Source: Oscillospiraceae bacterium (GTDB lineage: Bacteria; Bacillota; Clostridia; Oscillospirales; Oscillospiraceae). Taken from it: a stretch of DNA of 64,000 nt. Shown one piece after another: positions 43,381-50,732 of this stretch. The notes below the pieces were generated by a model. That model was not told the DNA's origin and ran no database searches. It saw nothing but the letters and a program-made list of their open reading frames with translations. The stretch is taken from the NCBI GenBank assembly GCA_902790375.1, contig CADARY010000012.1, positions 1 to 64,000 on the forward strand, written 5' to 3'. The first letter of the stretch is position 1; each line of letters begins with the position of its first letter. The position numbers were made by a program, and so were the translations under genes.

Positions 43381-44682
43381 ATGGAAATCAAACGGGACCA
43401 ATATTTGCAGCAACTCATTCATTACGCCTGGGATGGACAGGTGAAGGTGATCACCGGCATCCGCCGCTGCGGCAAGTCCTATTTGCTCCGAACCTTATAT
43501 AAAAAGCACCTTCTGTCCAATGGCGTTTCGGAGGATCACATCATCAGTATTGAATTGGACCTGGCGCGGGACATCCGTTACCGCAACCCGCTGGAGCTGA
43601 GCTCTTATGTCCGCGGGATCGCAGAGGCCTCTGAGGATAGGTTCTACCTGTTTGTCGATGAGATTCAGATGTCAGATGAAGTCCCCAATCCGTACAATCC
43701 CAATGGAAAATCCATCACCTTTTACGATGCACTCAACGACTTAAAGGGGCTTTCAAATCTGGATGTGTATGTCACTGGCAGCAACTCCCGGATGCTCTCC
43801 AGCGATATTCTTACAGAATTCCGCGGTCGCAGCGATGAGGTGCGCGTGCATCCGCTGTCTTTCTCAGAATACTATGAGGCAGTGGGCGGCGATAAGGCCG
43901 ACGCTTTTGATAACTACGCCTTTTTCGGCGGTATGCCCTTGGTGTTGTCCCGCCCGGATGATGAGGCGCGGATGGCCTACCTGAAATCTCTGTTTTCTGA
44001 GGTGTACCTGAAGGATATCGTTGAACGCAAGAAAATCACACGCGAGGATGTGCTTTCGGATATTCTGGATCTTCTCTGCTCCTCCGTGGGCTCTCTCACG
44101 AATCCGACCAATGTGGCTAACTCCATCAATTCCATGCAGAAACGGAAGACTGAAAACAAGGTTTCACAGAACACCGTAAAGTCTTATATGGGGCATTTGG
44201 AGGACGCTTTCCTTTTCAGTGAGTGCAAGCGTTACGACGTGAAGGGCCGGGCATATTTTGAATACCCCAACAAGTATTACTGTGAGGACATTGGTCTCCG
44301 GAACGCCCGCATCGGTTTCCGCCAGCAGGAAATGACGCATATCATGGAAAATATCGTCTATAACGAGCTGATTATCCGTCGCTGCAGCGTCGATGTCGGG
44401 GTCGTGTATTCCAACGAAAAAGAAGACAACAGAAAGCAAAAGCGCGTCACCAGAGAGATCGACTTCATCGCCTCAAAGGGCGGCAGGAAAGTCTATATTC
44501 AGTCTGCTTATGCCTTGGGCACAGACGAAAAAGCCGCAGCAGAGATGAAGCCGTTTTCACTGACTGGCGATTCCTTCCCCAAAATCATCGTGCGGCAGGA
44601 TATTCGAAAACGCTGGTATGACGACACCGGTGTTCTTCATATTGGGATCATTGATTTTCTTCTGGATGATACGGTGTTTTGA
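43381..44682 (+). CDS. AAA-type ATPase with DUF4143 domain
   Basis: The 433-residue protein has Walker A GIRRCGKSY, Walker B FYLFVDEIQ and a C-terminal DUF4143 domain, the standard layout of this widespread and uncharacterised family. The ATG at 43381 follows GGAGG closely; the upstream in-frame ATG at 43354 has no site. It has its own promoter and a terminator, so it is a stand-alone cargo gene. A fragment of a sister copy lies at 38586. Confidence 0.88.
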   Translation: MEIKRDQYLQQLIHYAWDGQVKVITGIRRCGKSYLLRTLYKKHLLSNGVSEDHIISIELDLARDIRYRNPLELSSYVRGIAEASEDRFYLFVDEIQMSDEVPNPYNPNGKSITFYDALNDLKGLSNLDVYVTGSNSRMLSSDILTEFRGRSDEVRVHPLSFSEYYEAVGGDKADAFDNYAFFGGMPLVLSRPDDEARMAYLKSLFSEVYLKDIVERKKITREDVLSDILDLLCSSVGSLTNPTNVANSINSMQKRKTENKVSQNTVKSYMGHLEDAFLFSECKRYDVKGRAYFEYPNKYYCEDIGLRNARIGFRQQEMTHIMENIVYNELIIRRCSVDVGVVYSNEKEDNRKQKRVTREIDFIASKGGRKVYIQSAYALGTDEKAAAEMKPFSLTGDSFPKIIVRQDIRKRWYDDTGVLHIGIIDFLLDDTVF

Positions 44683-44695
44683 TCTATGAGCAAGC

Positions 44696-44729
44696 AAGGC
44701 AAATTCATGTTTTCAAAAACTTGCCTTTT
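44696..44729 (+). terminator. Probable terminator of the ATPase gene
   Basis: AAGGCAA, 18-base loop, TTGCCTT followed by TT, just after the stop codon. Confidence 0.5.
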
Positions 44730-44897
44730 CCATCTTATAGATGTATAATAATCAATATTCAATTCTCGGCTTACGGCAATAATGAGAAAAGCAAAGAATA
44801 ATTATGAAAGGGGATTGACAGATATGCCGATGTTCGCTACGCGCAAGCAAGCAGGCAAGCAAGGCATAACTGCGCCCTTTTTCATATTTTGATATCG

Positions 44898-44948
44898 AAA
44901 AGCTATCAGACGAAGGTGAGCGTTTCATCTTTGTCCGGTAGCTTTTTT
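44898..44948 (+). terminator. Long hairpin with T tract
   Basis: AAAGCTA pairs with TAGCTTT and the stem continues with interruptions through GAC/GTC and TGA/TCA, followed by six T. No intact gene ends here, so it is likely left from a lost gene. Between 44730 and 44897 I see nothing else. Confidence 0.6.
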
Positions 44949-44966
44949 GCTTGAAAATGGTGGGAT

Positions 44967-45085
44967 ATGGATAGCGCGACGCGGTGGCTCTGGCAGGTCG
45001 CCGGAAGGAAAAAAGCTTGTGTGCTTGCGCTGACGCTGATCCAGGGCGCAAGCGGTGGCTTAGGCGTGCTCTACGCGCTGCCGCG
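44967..45085 (+). pseudogene. ABC exporter N-terminus remnant, copy 1
   Basis: The reading MDSATRWLWQVAGRKKACVL, then ALTLIQGASGGLGVLYAL, is the start of a fused permease-ATPase ABC exporter (first membrane helix). Homology to a second copy at 46058 stops at the same base, after CTGCCGCG. Confidence 0.7.
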
Positions 45086-45120
45086 AAGAGAAGCGGCGCG
45101 GGGGTATTTGCACGGGAGAA

Positions 45121-46065
45121 ATGAAGATGTTCTCAACACAGGAAAGATACTGGAAAGTATGTCTCAGAAAAAGAAACGACGATGCCGATTATTTTTGGAA
45201 AGATAAGAATGCCCAATTTTATACAATCAAAACCCCGGCCAGATACTGGATCGCAGATCCCTTTTTAATTACAAAAGACGGAAAAGACTACCTCTTCGTA
45301 GAGGCATTTGACAGAATTACACATAAAGGTAAAATCGGGTATTATGATCTGTCAAAATCAAAAAATCCTCGCTTAAAGATCGTAATCAAGGAACCATATC
45401 ATTTGTCTTTCCCCAATGTTTATCAAGAAAGAGGCAAGGTCTATTTAATACCGGAAAGTATTTGTAACCGTACGATTCAAAGATATTATTCCAAATCTTT
45501 TCCCGACGTGTGGGAGCTTGAAAAAATATTGGTTCCTGAAATATATGCAGTTGACAGCATTCTGCTGGAGAGTATGGATGGCGGCAAGTTCTTAATGACA
45601 TCTGTTTCTCCTGAATTCAGTCCGTGTCATGTAGACAATATTCTGTTCAGAACGGTAAACGAAGAAGTGGTCCTGGATTCCAGACAGATCGTTAAAAGCG
45701 GAGACTATGGGGTAAGGAACGGCGGAAGAATACTCCTTATAGACGGCAAGCAAATACGTATTGGACAAAACTGCACAAACAAAGAATACGGAAAAGGAAT
45801 AGTTTTCTGGAAGATTAGCTCGATTCAACCCTATATGGAAGAAAAATATATGGAAATAGACGCCGCCACTGTTGACCATATCATAGATAAAGGGGTTCAC
45901 GCACAGATTTATGGGGTCCATAGTTATTCAGTATCATCAAAGTTTGAAGCGATTGACTACTTTGTGGCGGGTAAAAAACCGATGTATATAACGATACCGG
46001 AATTGATACATAGAAAGTATTCTTCTTTCAAGAGAATGCTCAGAAGAGGACATGCGCATGGATAA
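45121..46065 (+). CDS. GINT1-like (glucosamine transferase N-terminal-like) beta-propeller protein
   Basis: The 314-residue product has WIADPFLITKDGKDYLFVEAF and KGKIGYYDLSK near the N-terminus, then SFPNVYQERGKVYLIPES. This pattern is known from proteins related to the N-terminal domain of plant glucosamine inositolphosphorylceramide transferase, which accompany bacterial sugar-modification genes; the enzymatic role here is inferred. The gene is strikingly AT-rich beside its GC-rich neighbours and lies exactly between two truncated copies of an ABC exporter gene, which suggests recent insertion. A start at 45127 (ATGTTC) is also possible. Confidence 0.65.
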   Translation: MKMFSTQERYWKVCLRKRNDDADYFWKDKNAQFYTIKTPARYWIADPFLITKDGKDYLFVEAFDRITHKGKIGYYDLSKSKNPRLKIVIKEPYHLSFPNVYQERGKVYLIPESICNRTIQRYYSKSFPDVWELEKILVPEIYAVDSILLESMDGGKFLMTSVSPEFSPCHVDNILFRTVNEEVVLDSRQIVKSGDYGVRNGGRILLIDGKQIRIGQNCTNKEYGKGIVFWKISSIQPYMEEKYMEIDAATVDHIIDKGVHAQIYGVHSYSVSSKFEAIDYFVAGKKPMYITIPELIHRKYSSFKRMLRRGHAHG

Positions 46066-46175
46066 CGCGGTGCGGTGGCTCTGGCGGGTCACCGGGAGAA
46101 AAAGGCTTATGTGTTTGCGCTGACACTGATCCAGGGCGCAAGCGGTGGCTTAGGCGTTCTCTACGCGCTGCCGCG
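46058..46175 (+). pseudogene. ABC exporter N-terminus remnant, copy 2, frameshifted
   Basis: It is about 88% identical to copy 1 at 44967 and ends at the same base. One base is lost in the A run after GGGAG, bringing a TGA in frame (TTGCGCTGA). Its ATG overlaps the end of the GINT1-like gene. Confidence 0.7.
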
Positions 46176-46236
46176 CTTCACGGAGGCGGGCATGGAGGAC
46201 GTGACAGAACAGAACGGATAGAAAGAGGAAAGACCT

Positions 46237-47154
46237 TTGCACGAATATTTCTTTGCAAACTACCGTCTCCTGACGGAAGACGGTATTGCGAATCACGTAT
46301 CAGCAAAACTGCTGGCGGAGTTTGCGGCCCCCATGCCCTACACCCACAGCTTCACCCTGCGCCTCGGCGACGCGAGGGAGCTGGACGAGAGACGCGCATG
46401 GGCGCTGGGCTGTCCGACGGCGTATGAGACGGACCGCTTCACCATCCACGACACACCCGACGGCTGGGCCTTTGTCAACACCCCGGCGGACGAGCTTCGG
46501 CTTTCCGAGGACGCGCGGAATGTGGTGCTGTGTTCTTGCGATTATGGTGAGCTGACCGTCTATGTGACAGACAAGCCCTTCAATCTGGAATACAATGGAC
46601 ACCGTTATCAAAAGACCCCTGTTCCTTTGTTCAGCTCCATCCGCGCCGCCTGCGAAGCGGGCATGGTGACACGGGACGGGCTTCCGCTCCACGCCTCTCT
46701 TGTGGAGAAGGACGGCTTCGGCGTGGTCTTCCTGGGCCCCTCGGGCACGGGGAAATCCACCCAGGCAAAGCTGTGGGAGCAGTACCTCGGCGCGGACTTC
46801 CTGATCGGCGACCGCCCCGGCCTGCGGAAGATCGACGGCCGGTGGTTCGGCTTCGGCATGCCCTGGGACGGCAAGGACGCGATCTATCGCCAGGCTTCCG
46901 TCCCCCTGCGGGCGCTGGTGTGGCTCGAGCAGGCGAAGGAGAACCGCATCGCGCGCATGAGCACCATTGAGGCCATGGCCGTGATGCTCAAGCAGGCGAT
47001 GATGCCCGTATGGGACGATACGGCGATGGACGGCGCCGCGGCCCTGATGGGGGCGGTCGCGGAGGAACTGCCCATGTACCACCTGCGCTGCCTGCCAAAC
47101 GAGGCGGCGGCGCGCCTGACATACGAAACGATATGCAAGGAGCAAACGCTATGA
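46237..47154 (+). CDS. HPr-kinase/phosphorylase-like kinase of a RiPP locus
   Basis: The 305-residue protein has a variable N-terminal half and a C-terminal HprK-like P-loop domain (FLGPSGTGKSTQAKLW, then LIGDRPGLRK). Relatives in Firmicute lasso-peptide clusters phosphorylate the C-terminal residue of the peptide; others have no known substrate. The likely start is TTG at 46237, five bases after AGAGGAAAG. Its stop overlaps the radical SAM start (ATGA), tying it to that enzyme. The peptide in this locus ends in Glu, not Ser, so C-terminal phosphorylation of the known kind would not apply. Confidence 0.8.
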   Translation: MHEYFFANYRLLTEDGIANHVSAKLLAEFAAPMPYTHSFTLRLGDARELDERRAWALGCPTAYETDRFTIHDTPDGWAFVNTPADELRLSEDARNVVLCSCDYGELTVYVTDKPFNLEYNGHRYQKTPVPLFSSIRAACEAGMVTRDGLPLHASLVEKDGFGVVFLGPSGTGKSTQAKLWEQYLGADFLIGDRPGLRKIDGRWFGFGMPWDGKDAIYRQASVPLRALVWLEQAKENRIARMSTIEAMAVMLKQAMMPVWDDTAMDGAAALMGAVAEELPMYHLRCLPNEAAARLTYETICKEQTL

Positions 47155-48248
47155 ACACGATCAACTACGGCAAATTCTACAACGAGGCGAAGAAAAACGC
47201 CCGCGAGACCGACACGCCGATCAGCGGCGGCTTTGAGCTGACGCCGCTTTGCAACCTGGATTGCAAGATGTGCTACGTTCACCTGACCGACCCAACGGTG
47301 AAGGAACGGATGCTATCGGGCGGCGAGTGGATCAGTCTCATGGAACAGGCGATCGCTCACGGCATGTTGACCGCCCTGCTGACCGGCGGCGAGGCCATGA
47401 CCCACCCGGATTTCAAAAAAATCTACATGTACCTGATCGAGCAGGGCGTGTTTGTGGTGGTAAAGACCAACGGCATTCTGTTGAACCGGGAAGCCATCAT
47501 TCTTTTCACGGAGTACCCACCCTATGCCATCGACGTGTCCCTCTACGGCTGTGATGGGGAATCCTACAAAGCCGTCACCGGGCATGACGTGTTTGATACG
47601 GTCACAACCAACATCCGCGCCGCCATTGAAGCGGGGCTGCATCTGCGCCTGAAGATTACGCCCAGCGCCTACATGCTGCCGTGGGTAGACAAAATCATGG
47701 AGTACGCCAAGACCTTCGGCGCGGACGACGTGAGCGTGAATACCTTGCTGACGGAGGCAAACCCGGACACCGGGCGCAGCATGGAGGATTTTGGACTGAG
47801 CCTGGAAGAAAACGCACACATCCACCGACAATATTACGACATGTTCCTACGGACTCTGAAAAGACAGGCGGAGGAAGAGGAGGAGCTGATGGGCGAGATC
47901 CCGGCAGACGAGCCCCACATCCTGCCCCGCGGCCTCTACTGCAACGGCGGCAGGACGGCCTTCGCCGTGAACTGGGACGGCACCATGGTGCCCTGCCCGA
48001 CTTTTCCACGGAACGTGATCTGCGCCGACGTGAAAAACAACGGCTTTGAAAAGGCGTGGCTGGAGGTCAATCAAGGCGTCAAGGACTATACCGTGCCGGA
48101 CGAGTGCCGCGTCTGCGCCTACAATAACAAATGCCACTACTGCCCGCCCCAGCACAAGAGAGTCGCCGCGAAGCATCTCTGCGTCGCGGAGTCCTGCGCC
48201 TGGCGCAAGATCCAGGCGGACATCGCGGAAGAGTACCGGGCGAAGTGA
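47151..48248 (+). CDS. Radical SAM/SPASM peptide maturase
   Basis: The 365-residue enzyme binds the SAM [4Fe-4S] cluster through Cys34, Cys38 and Cys41 (LCNLDCKMC). The C-terminal SPASM domain has a rich Cys set for auxiliary clusters (GLYCNGG, VPCPTF, CRVCAYNNKCHYC, LCVAESC). SPASM enzymes next to short peptide genes install thioether or carbon-carbon links in RiPP precursors. The 41-residue peptide gene lies 247 bases downstream. AAGGAG precedes the ATG. The GC-rich composition fits the genome rather than the AT-rich gene before it. Confidence 0.9.
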   Translation: MNTINYGKFYNEAKKNARETDTPISGGFELTPLCNLDCKMCYVHLTDPTVKERMLSGGEWISLMEQAIAHGMLTALLTGGEAMTHPDFKKIYMYLIEQGVFVVVKTNGILLNREAIILFTEYPPYAIDVSLYGCDGESYKAVTGHDVFDTVTTNIRAAIEAGLHLRLKITPSAYMLPWVDKIMEYAKTFGADDVSVNTLLTEANPDTGRSMEDFGLSLEENAHIHRQYYDMFLRTLKRQAEEEEELMGEIPADEPHILPRGLYCNGGRTAFAVNWDGTMVPCPTFPRNVICADVKNNGFEKAWLEVNQGVKDYTVPDECRVCAYNNKCHYCPPQHKRVAAKHLCVAESCAWRKIQADIAEEYRAK

Positions 48249-48252
48249 CGCG

Positions 48253-48420
48253 GCGACCCCCTCTCCGTCACTGCGTGACACCTCTCCCCCGAGACGCGCG
48301 TAGCGCTGGGGCGAGGCAAGGGGATTGCGTAAAAGCTGGCGCACAGCGCCTGAGACTTGGCTCGCCCCCGAGCGAATGCGAGAGGGGAGAGCTGGCGCGC
48401 AGCGCCTGAGAGGGGCATTC
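48253..48420. repeat. GC-rich interspersed palindromic sequence
   Basis: CCCTCTCC, a GTCAC/GTGAC hairpin, CCTCTCC; then two direct copies of a 22-base unit (AGCTGGCGCACAGCGCC and AGCTGGCGCGCAGCGCC, each followed by TGAGA); and GAGAGGGG closing a long-range palindrome with CCCCTCTC. It separates the maturase from the peptide gene and may stabilise or process the mRNA. Confidence 0.6.
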
Positions 48421-48495
48421 CATCGCTGTTTCCCGCCCTGCGGCGGTAAACATAGAAGCAAAGACCCGACTTTTGAAAGAAAGGAGGAGACCGAA

Positions 48496-48621
48496 ATGAA
48501 GAAGACCTACGAGTCCCCCGCAGTCACCAAGGTGGAGTTTGACGCCAGCGACCGTATTACGGCAAGTCCTTGTGCTGTTAACGGGATGGCAGCTTCCACT
48601 GGCTGCACCGATTGGGAGTAA
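48496..48621 (+). CDS. Candidate RiPP precursor peptide, 41 residues
   Basis: The peptide starts MKKTYESPAVTKVEFDASD and ends RITASPCAVNGMAASTGCTD, WE. The leader holds Tyr5, Pro8 and Val10, the YxxPxV/L pattern that PqqD-type recognition domains bind in Firmicute lasso precursors. The tail carries Cys26 and Cys37 and is rich in Ala, Gly, Ser and Thr, as expected for a thioether-linked core. AAGGAGG lies eight bases before the ATG, an excellent site. The gene sits between the maturase and a glycosyltransferase, with the PqqD-like gene further on. The core boundary is not known. Confidence 0.8.
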   Translation: MKKTYESPAVTKVEFDASDRITASPCAVNGMAASTGCTDWE

Positions 48622-48672
48622 TAATGCAGCAATGCTCCATTGACACAGATGACGGTTGATGGACCCACCCAA

Positions 48673-48702
48673 GCCTGCCGGGATTTGTAAATTCCGGCAG
48701 GC
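48673..48702 (+). terminator. Strong hairpin after the precursor gene
   Basis: GCCTGCCGG, an inner ATTTGTAAAT, CCGGCAGGC. It lacks a T run, so it is more likely an mRNA-stabilising or partial-stop structure that lets the peptide be made in excess over downstream enzymes. Confidence 0.55.
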
Positions 48703-48760
48703 CTTCCCAAGTACACCGCCCGGGTTCGGGCGTAGAGATAGAGAGCATGGGAGGCCTGGA

Positions 48761-49855
48761 ATGAACATATTGTTCCTGTCGAACATATTTGATTATCCGT
48801 TTTACGGGCCGTCTCACTGCATTCCGGAGATCGTCAGGGCGCAAGCCGAAGTCGATTCCGTGTTCTGGTACAATATTGTGCGGGGAGAAAAAGCGTGGAA
48901 GGCGTTGCCGTATTATCACGACTTATCCGAATATCCAAACCAATCCATTTCTGACCTGCCGGAGCCCTTCAACCACCCGGACGTCATTGTCGCGGAGTCC
49001 AACTATCCGAAATTTGAATCCAGTCTCGGGCTGGAGCTGCTCGCGGGAGAGATACCGTATGTATACGTTACCAACGGATCGCTCACAGCGCGGATGACCG
49101 AGTATATCAACGCGAATCGGAAGCGGGAGCGGGAGAAGATCCTGTTCGATCAGGCCTTTCTCCGCAAAGCGGCGGCGATCCAGTATACAACCGAGCAGGA
49201 GTACAAAGCGTCAGGAGACGGCTGGAACGAAAGGCATGTCATTATTCCGAACGGCATCGCCATGCCTGAAAAGAGCAAAAGCGGCTTCCACGAAGGACGG
49301 ATTCAGGGCTTGTTTATCGGAAGGCTGAACGCCTACCAGAAGGGCCTGGATCTTCTGATAGACGCCTGCGCGCTGATACGGGACGAATTGGTGAACGCGG
49401 GCTTCACGATCGCCATATACGGCCCTCACGAGCATTCTGACGAGCAGGCGTTAATGGAACAGGCGGCCTGCAAGGGTCTGGAGGGCATCGTACAGTTCCC
49501 CGGCCCCGTCTCCGGCGAGGAGAAGGAGCGGGTGCTTTTGGCGTCCGATGTTTTCGTGATGACCTCGCGCACCGAGGGCCAGCCTATAGCACTGCTGGAG
49601 GCACTGTCCTACGGCCTTCCCTGCATCGTGACGACGGGCACCAATATGCGTGACGAGATCAACGCTTTTCATGCCGGATGGACGGCGGACAACACCCCGG
49701 AGGATATTGCCCGGGCGCTTGCGGAAATGCTGCGGGAGAAGGACACTCTGGCGGAGCTTTCCGGAAACGCCAGACGCCTTGCGAAGGAGTACGACTGGCA
49801 TTCGATCGCGCAAAAGCAACATGAATTCTATTTGGAGATTGCAAACAGCAGGTAA
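48761..49855 (+). CDS. Family 4 glycosyltransferase in the RiPP locus
   Basis: The 364-residue protein has a GT-B fold: a variable acceptor-binding half and a donor-binding half with LFIGRLNAYQKGLDLLIDA and the EGQPIALLEALSYGLP nucleotide-sugar motif. It could decorate the modified peptide or belong to the surrounding glycan locus; its place between the precursor and the PqqD gene favours the first but does not prove it. GGGAGG precedes the ATG at 48761. Confidence 0.85.
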   Translation: MNILFLSNIFDYPFYGPSHCIPEIVRAQAEVDSVFWYNIVRGEKAWKALPYYHDLSEYPNQSISDLPEPFNHPDVIVAESNYPKFESSLGLELLAGEIPYVYVTNGSLTARMTEYINANRKREREKILFDQAFLRKAAAIQYTTEQEYKASGDGWNERHVIIPNGIAMPEKSKSGFHEGRIQGLFIGRLNAYQKGLDLLIDACALIRDELVNAGFTIAIYGPHEHSDEQALMEQAACKGLEGIVQFPGPVSGEEKERVLLASDVFVMTSRTEGQPIALLEALSYGLPCIVTTGTNMRDEINAFHAGWTADNTPEDIARALAEMLREKDTLAELSGNARRLAKEYDWHSIAQKQHEFYLEIANSR

Positions 49856-49930
49856 AGCGGGGCGGACTTTGGACGAACCGGAGGCGCTGCCGGCTTGCTT
49901 TCATCTACACAAATAAAAGGAGCAAACAAC

Positions 49931-50197
49931 ATGAAGATCAAAGACGGATTCATTTTACGGAAGGTGCCGGGCATGAACCTTGTCATGCCCACAGGGAAGA
50001 AGGTGAAGGAATTTAACGGCTCGCTGATCCTCAACGACACAGGCGCGTTTATTTTCGAGCGTCTGCAGAAGGGCAGCACCGCCGATGAGACGGCGCAGGC
50101 GCTGACGCAGGAATATGACGTGGCGCTCGATACGGCCGGAGTCGATGTGCAGAACACCATCAACTCGCTGATCGAGGCGGGCGTGGCGGAAGCGTGA
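49931..50197 (+). CDS. PqqD-like RiPP recognition protein
   Basis: The 88-residue protein (GFILRKVPGMNLVMPTG, then LNDTGAFIFERLQKG and a C-terminal helix) is a complete PqqD fold, a winged helix that holds the precursor leader and hands it to the modifying enzymes. It matches the YxxPxV leader encoded upstream. AAAAGGAG precedes the ATG by eight bases. Confidence 0.9.
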   Translation: MKIKDGFILRKVPGMNLVMPTGKKVKEFNGSLILNDTGAFIFERLQKGSTADETAQALTQEYDVALDTAGVDVQNTINSLIEAGVAEA

Positions 50198-50216
50198 CGC
50201 AGCGCGCGGGCGCGAT

Positions 50217-50693
50217 ATGGGATTCGAAGTGACAAAGCGCAGCGTCGCCGACTGGATCGCCCTGACGCAAAACCGGGAGCTCCGCATCCCCCTGACCCTG
50301 CATACGACGAGCGGGAGCATGCTCCCGGCGATCCGCATGAACGTGGACACGGTCGTCGTCGTCCCCTGCGGGGCGGAGGACGTCCGACCCGGCGACATCG
50401 TGCTGATCCGCAAGCCTGATTCGCCCGCAGGCGTGCTGCTGCACCGCCTGGTGCGGATCAAAAACGGCAGACTTCTCACCCGCGGCGATAACATGCCCCA
50501 TTCGGACGGGGAATCAGACGCGAACGACCTGCTCGGGCGCGCCGTCTCCGTCGCCGGGCCGGGAAAAAGCGTCGATTGCGACAGCCGCCTGCGGCGCTTG
50601 CAGGGCAGGCTGATCACCCACAGCTATCCGCTGCGGCGCGCCGCCGCGCTCGCGCTCGGGGTCTGCCGCAAGCTCGCCCGCGTGCTCTCGTAG
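50217..50693 (+). CDS. S24/S26-type peptidase with Ser-His pair, no membrane anchor
   Basis: The 158-residue protein has the serine nucleophile motif TSGSMLPAIR, then GDIVLIRKP and LLHRLVRI, where signal peptidases of the SipW/ER type carry the catalytic His. No N-terminal membrane helix is present, unlike ordinary signal peptidases, so it is probably cytoplasmic. Small S24/S26-like proteins occur in RiPP loci, where leader removal is a suggested role. The ribosome binding site is weak, 19 bases after the PqqD stop. Confidence 0.8.
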   Translation: MGFEVTKRSVADWIALTQNRELRIPLTLHTTSGSMLPAIRMNVDTVVVVPCGAEDVRPGDIVLIRKPDSPAGVLLHRLVRIKNGRLLTRGDNMPHSDGESDANDLLGRAVSVAGPGKSVDCDSRLRRLQGRLITHSYPLRRAAALALGVCRKLARVLS

Positions 50694-50732
50694 GGGCTTG
50701 CGCCCCTGACAAAAAACCATCGGAGGTACCCA

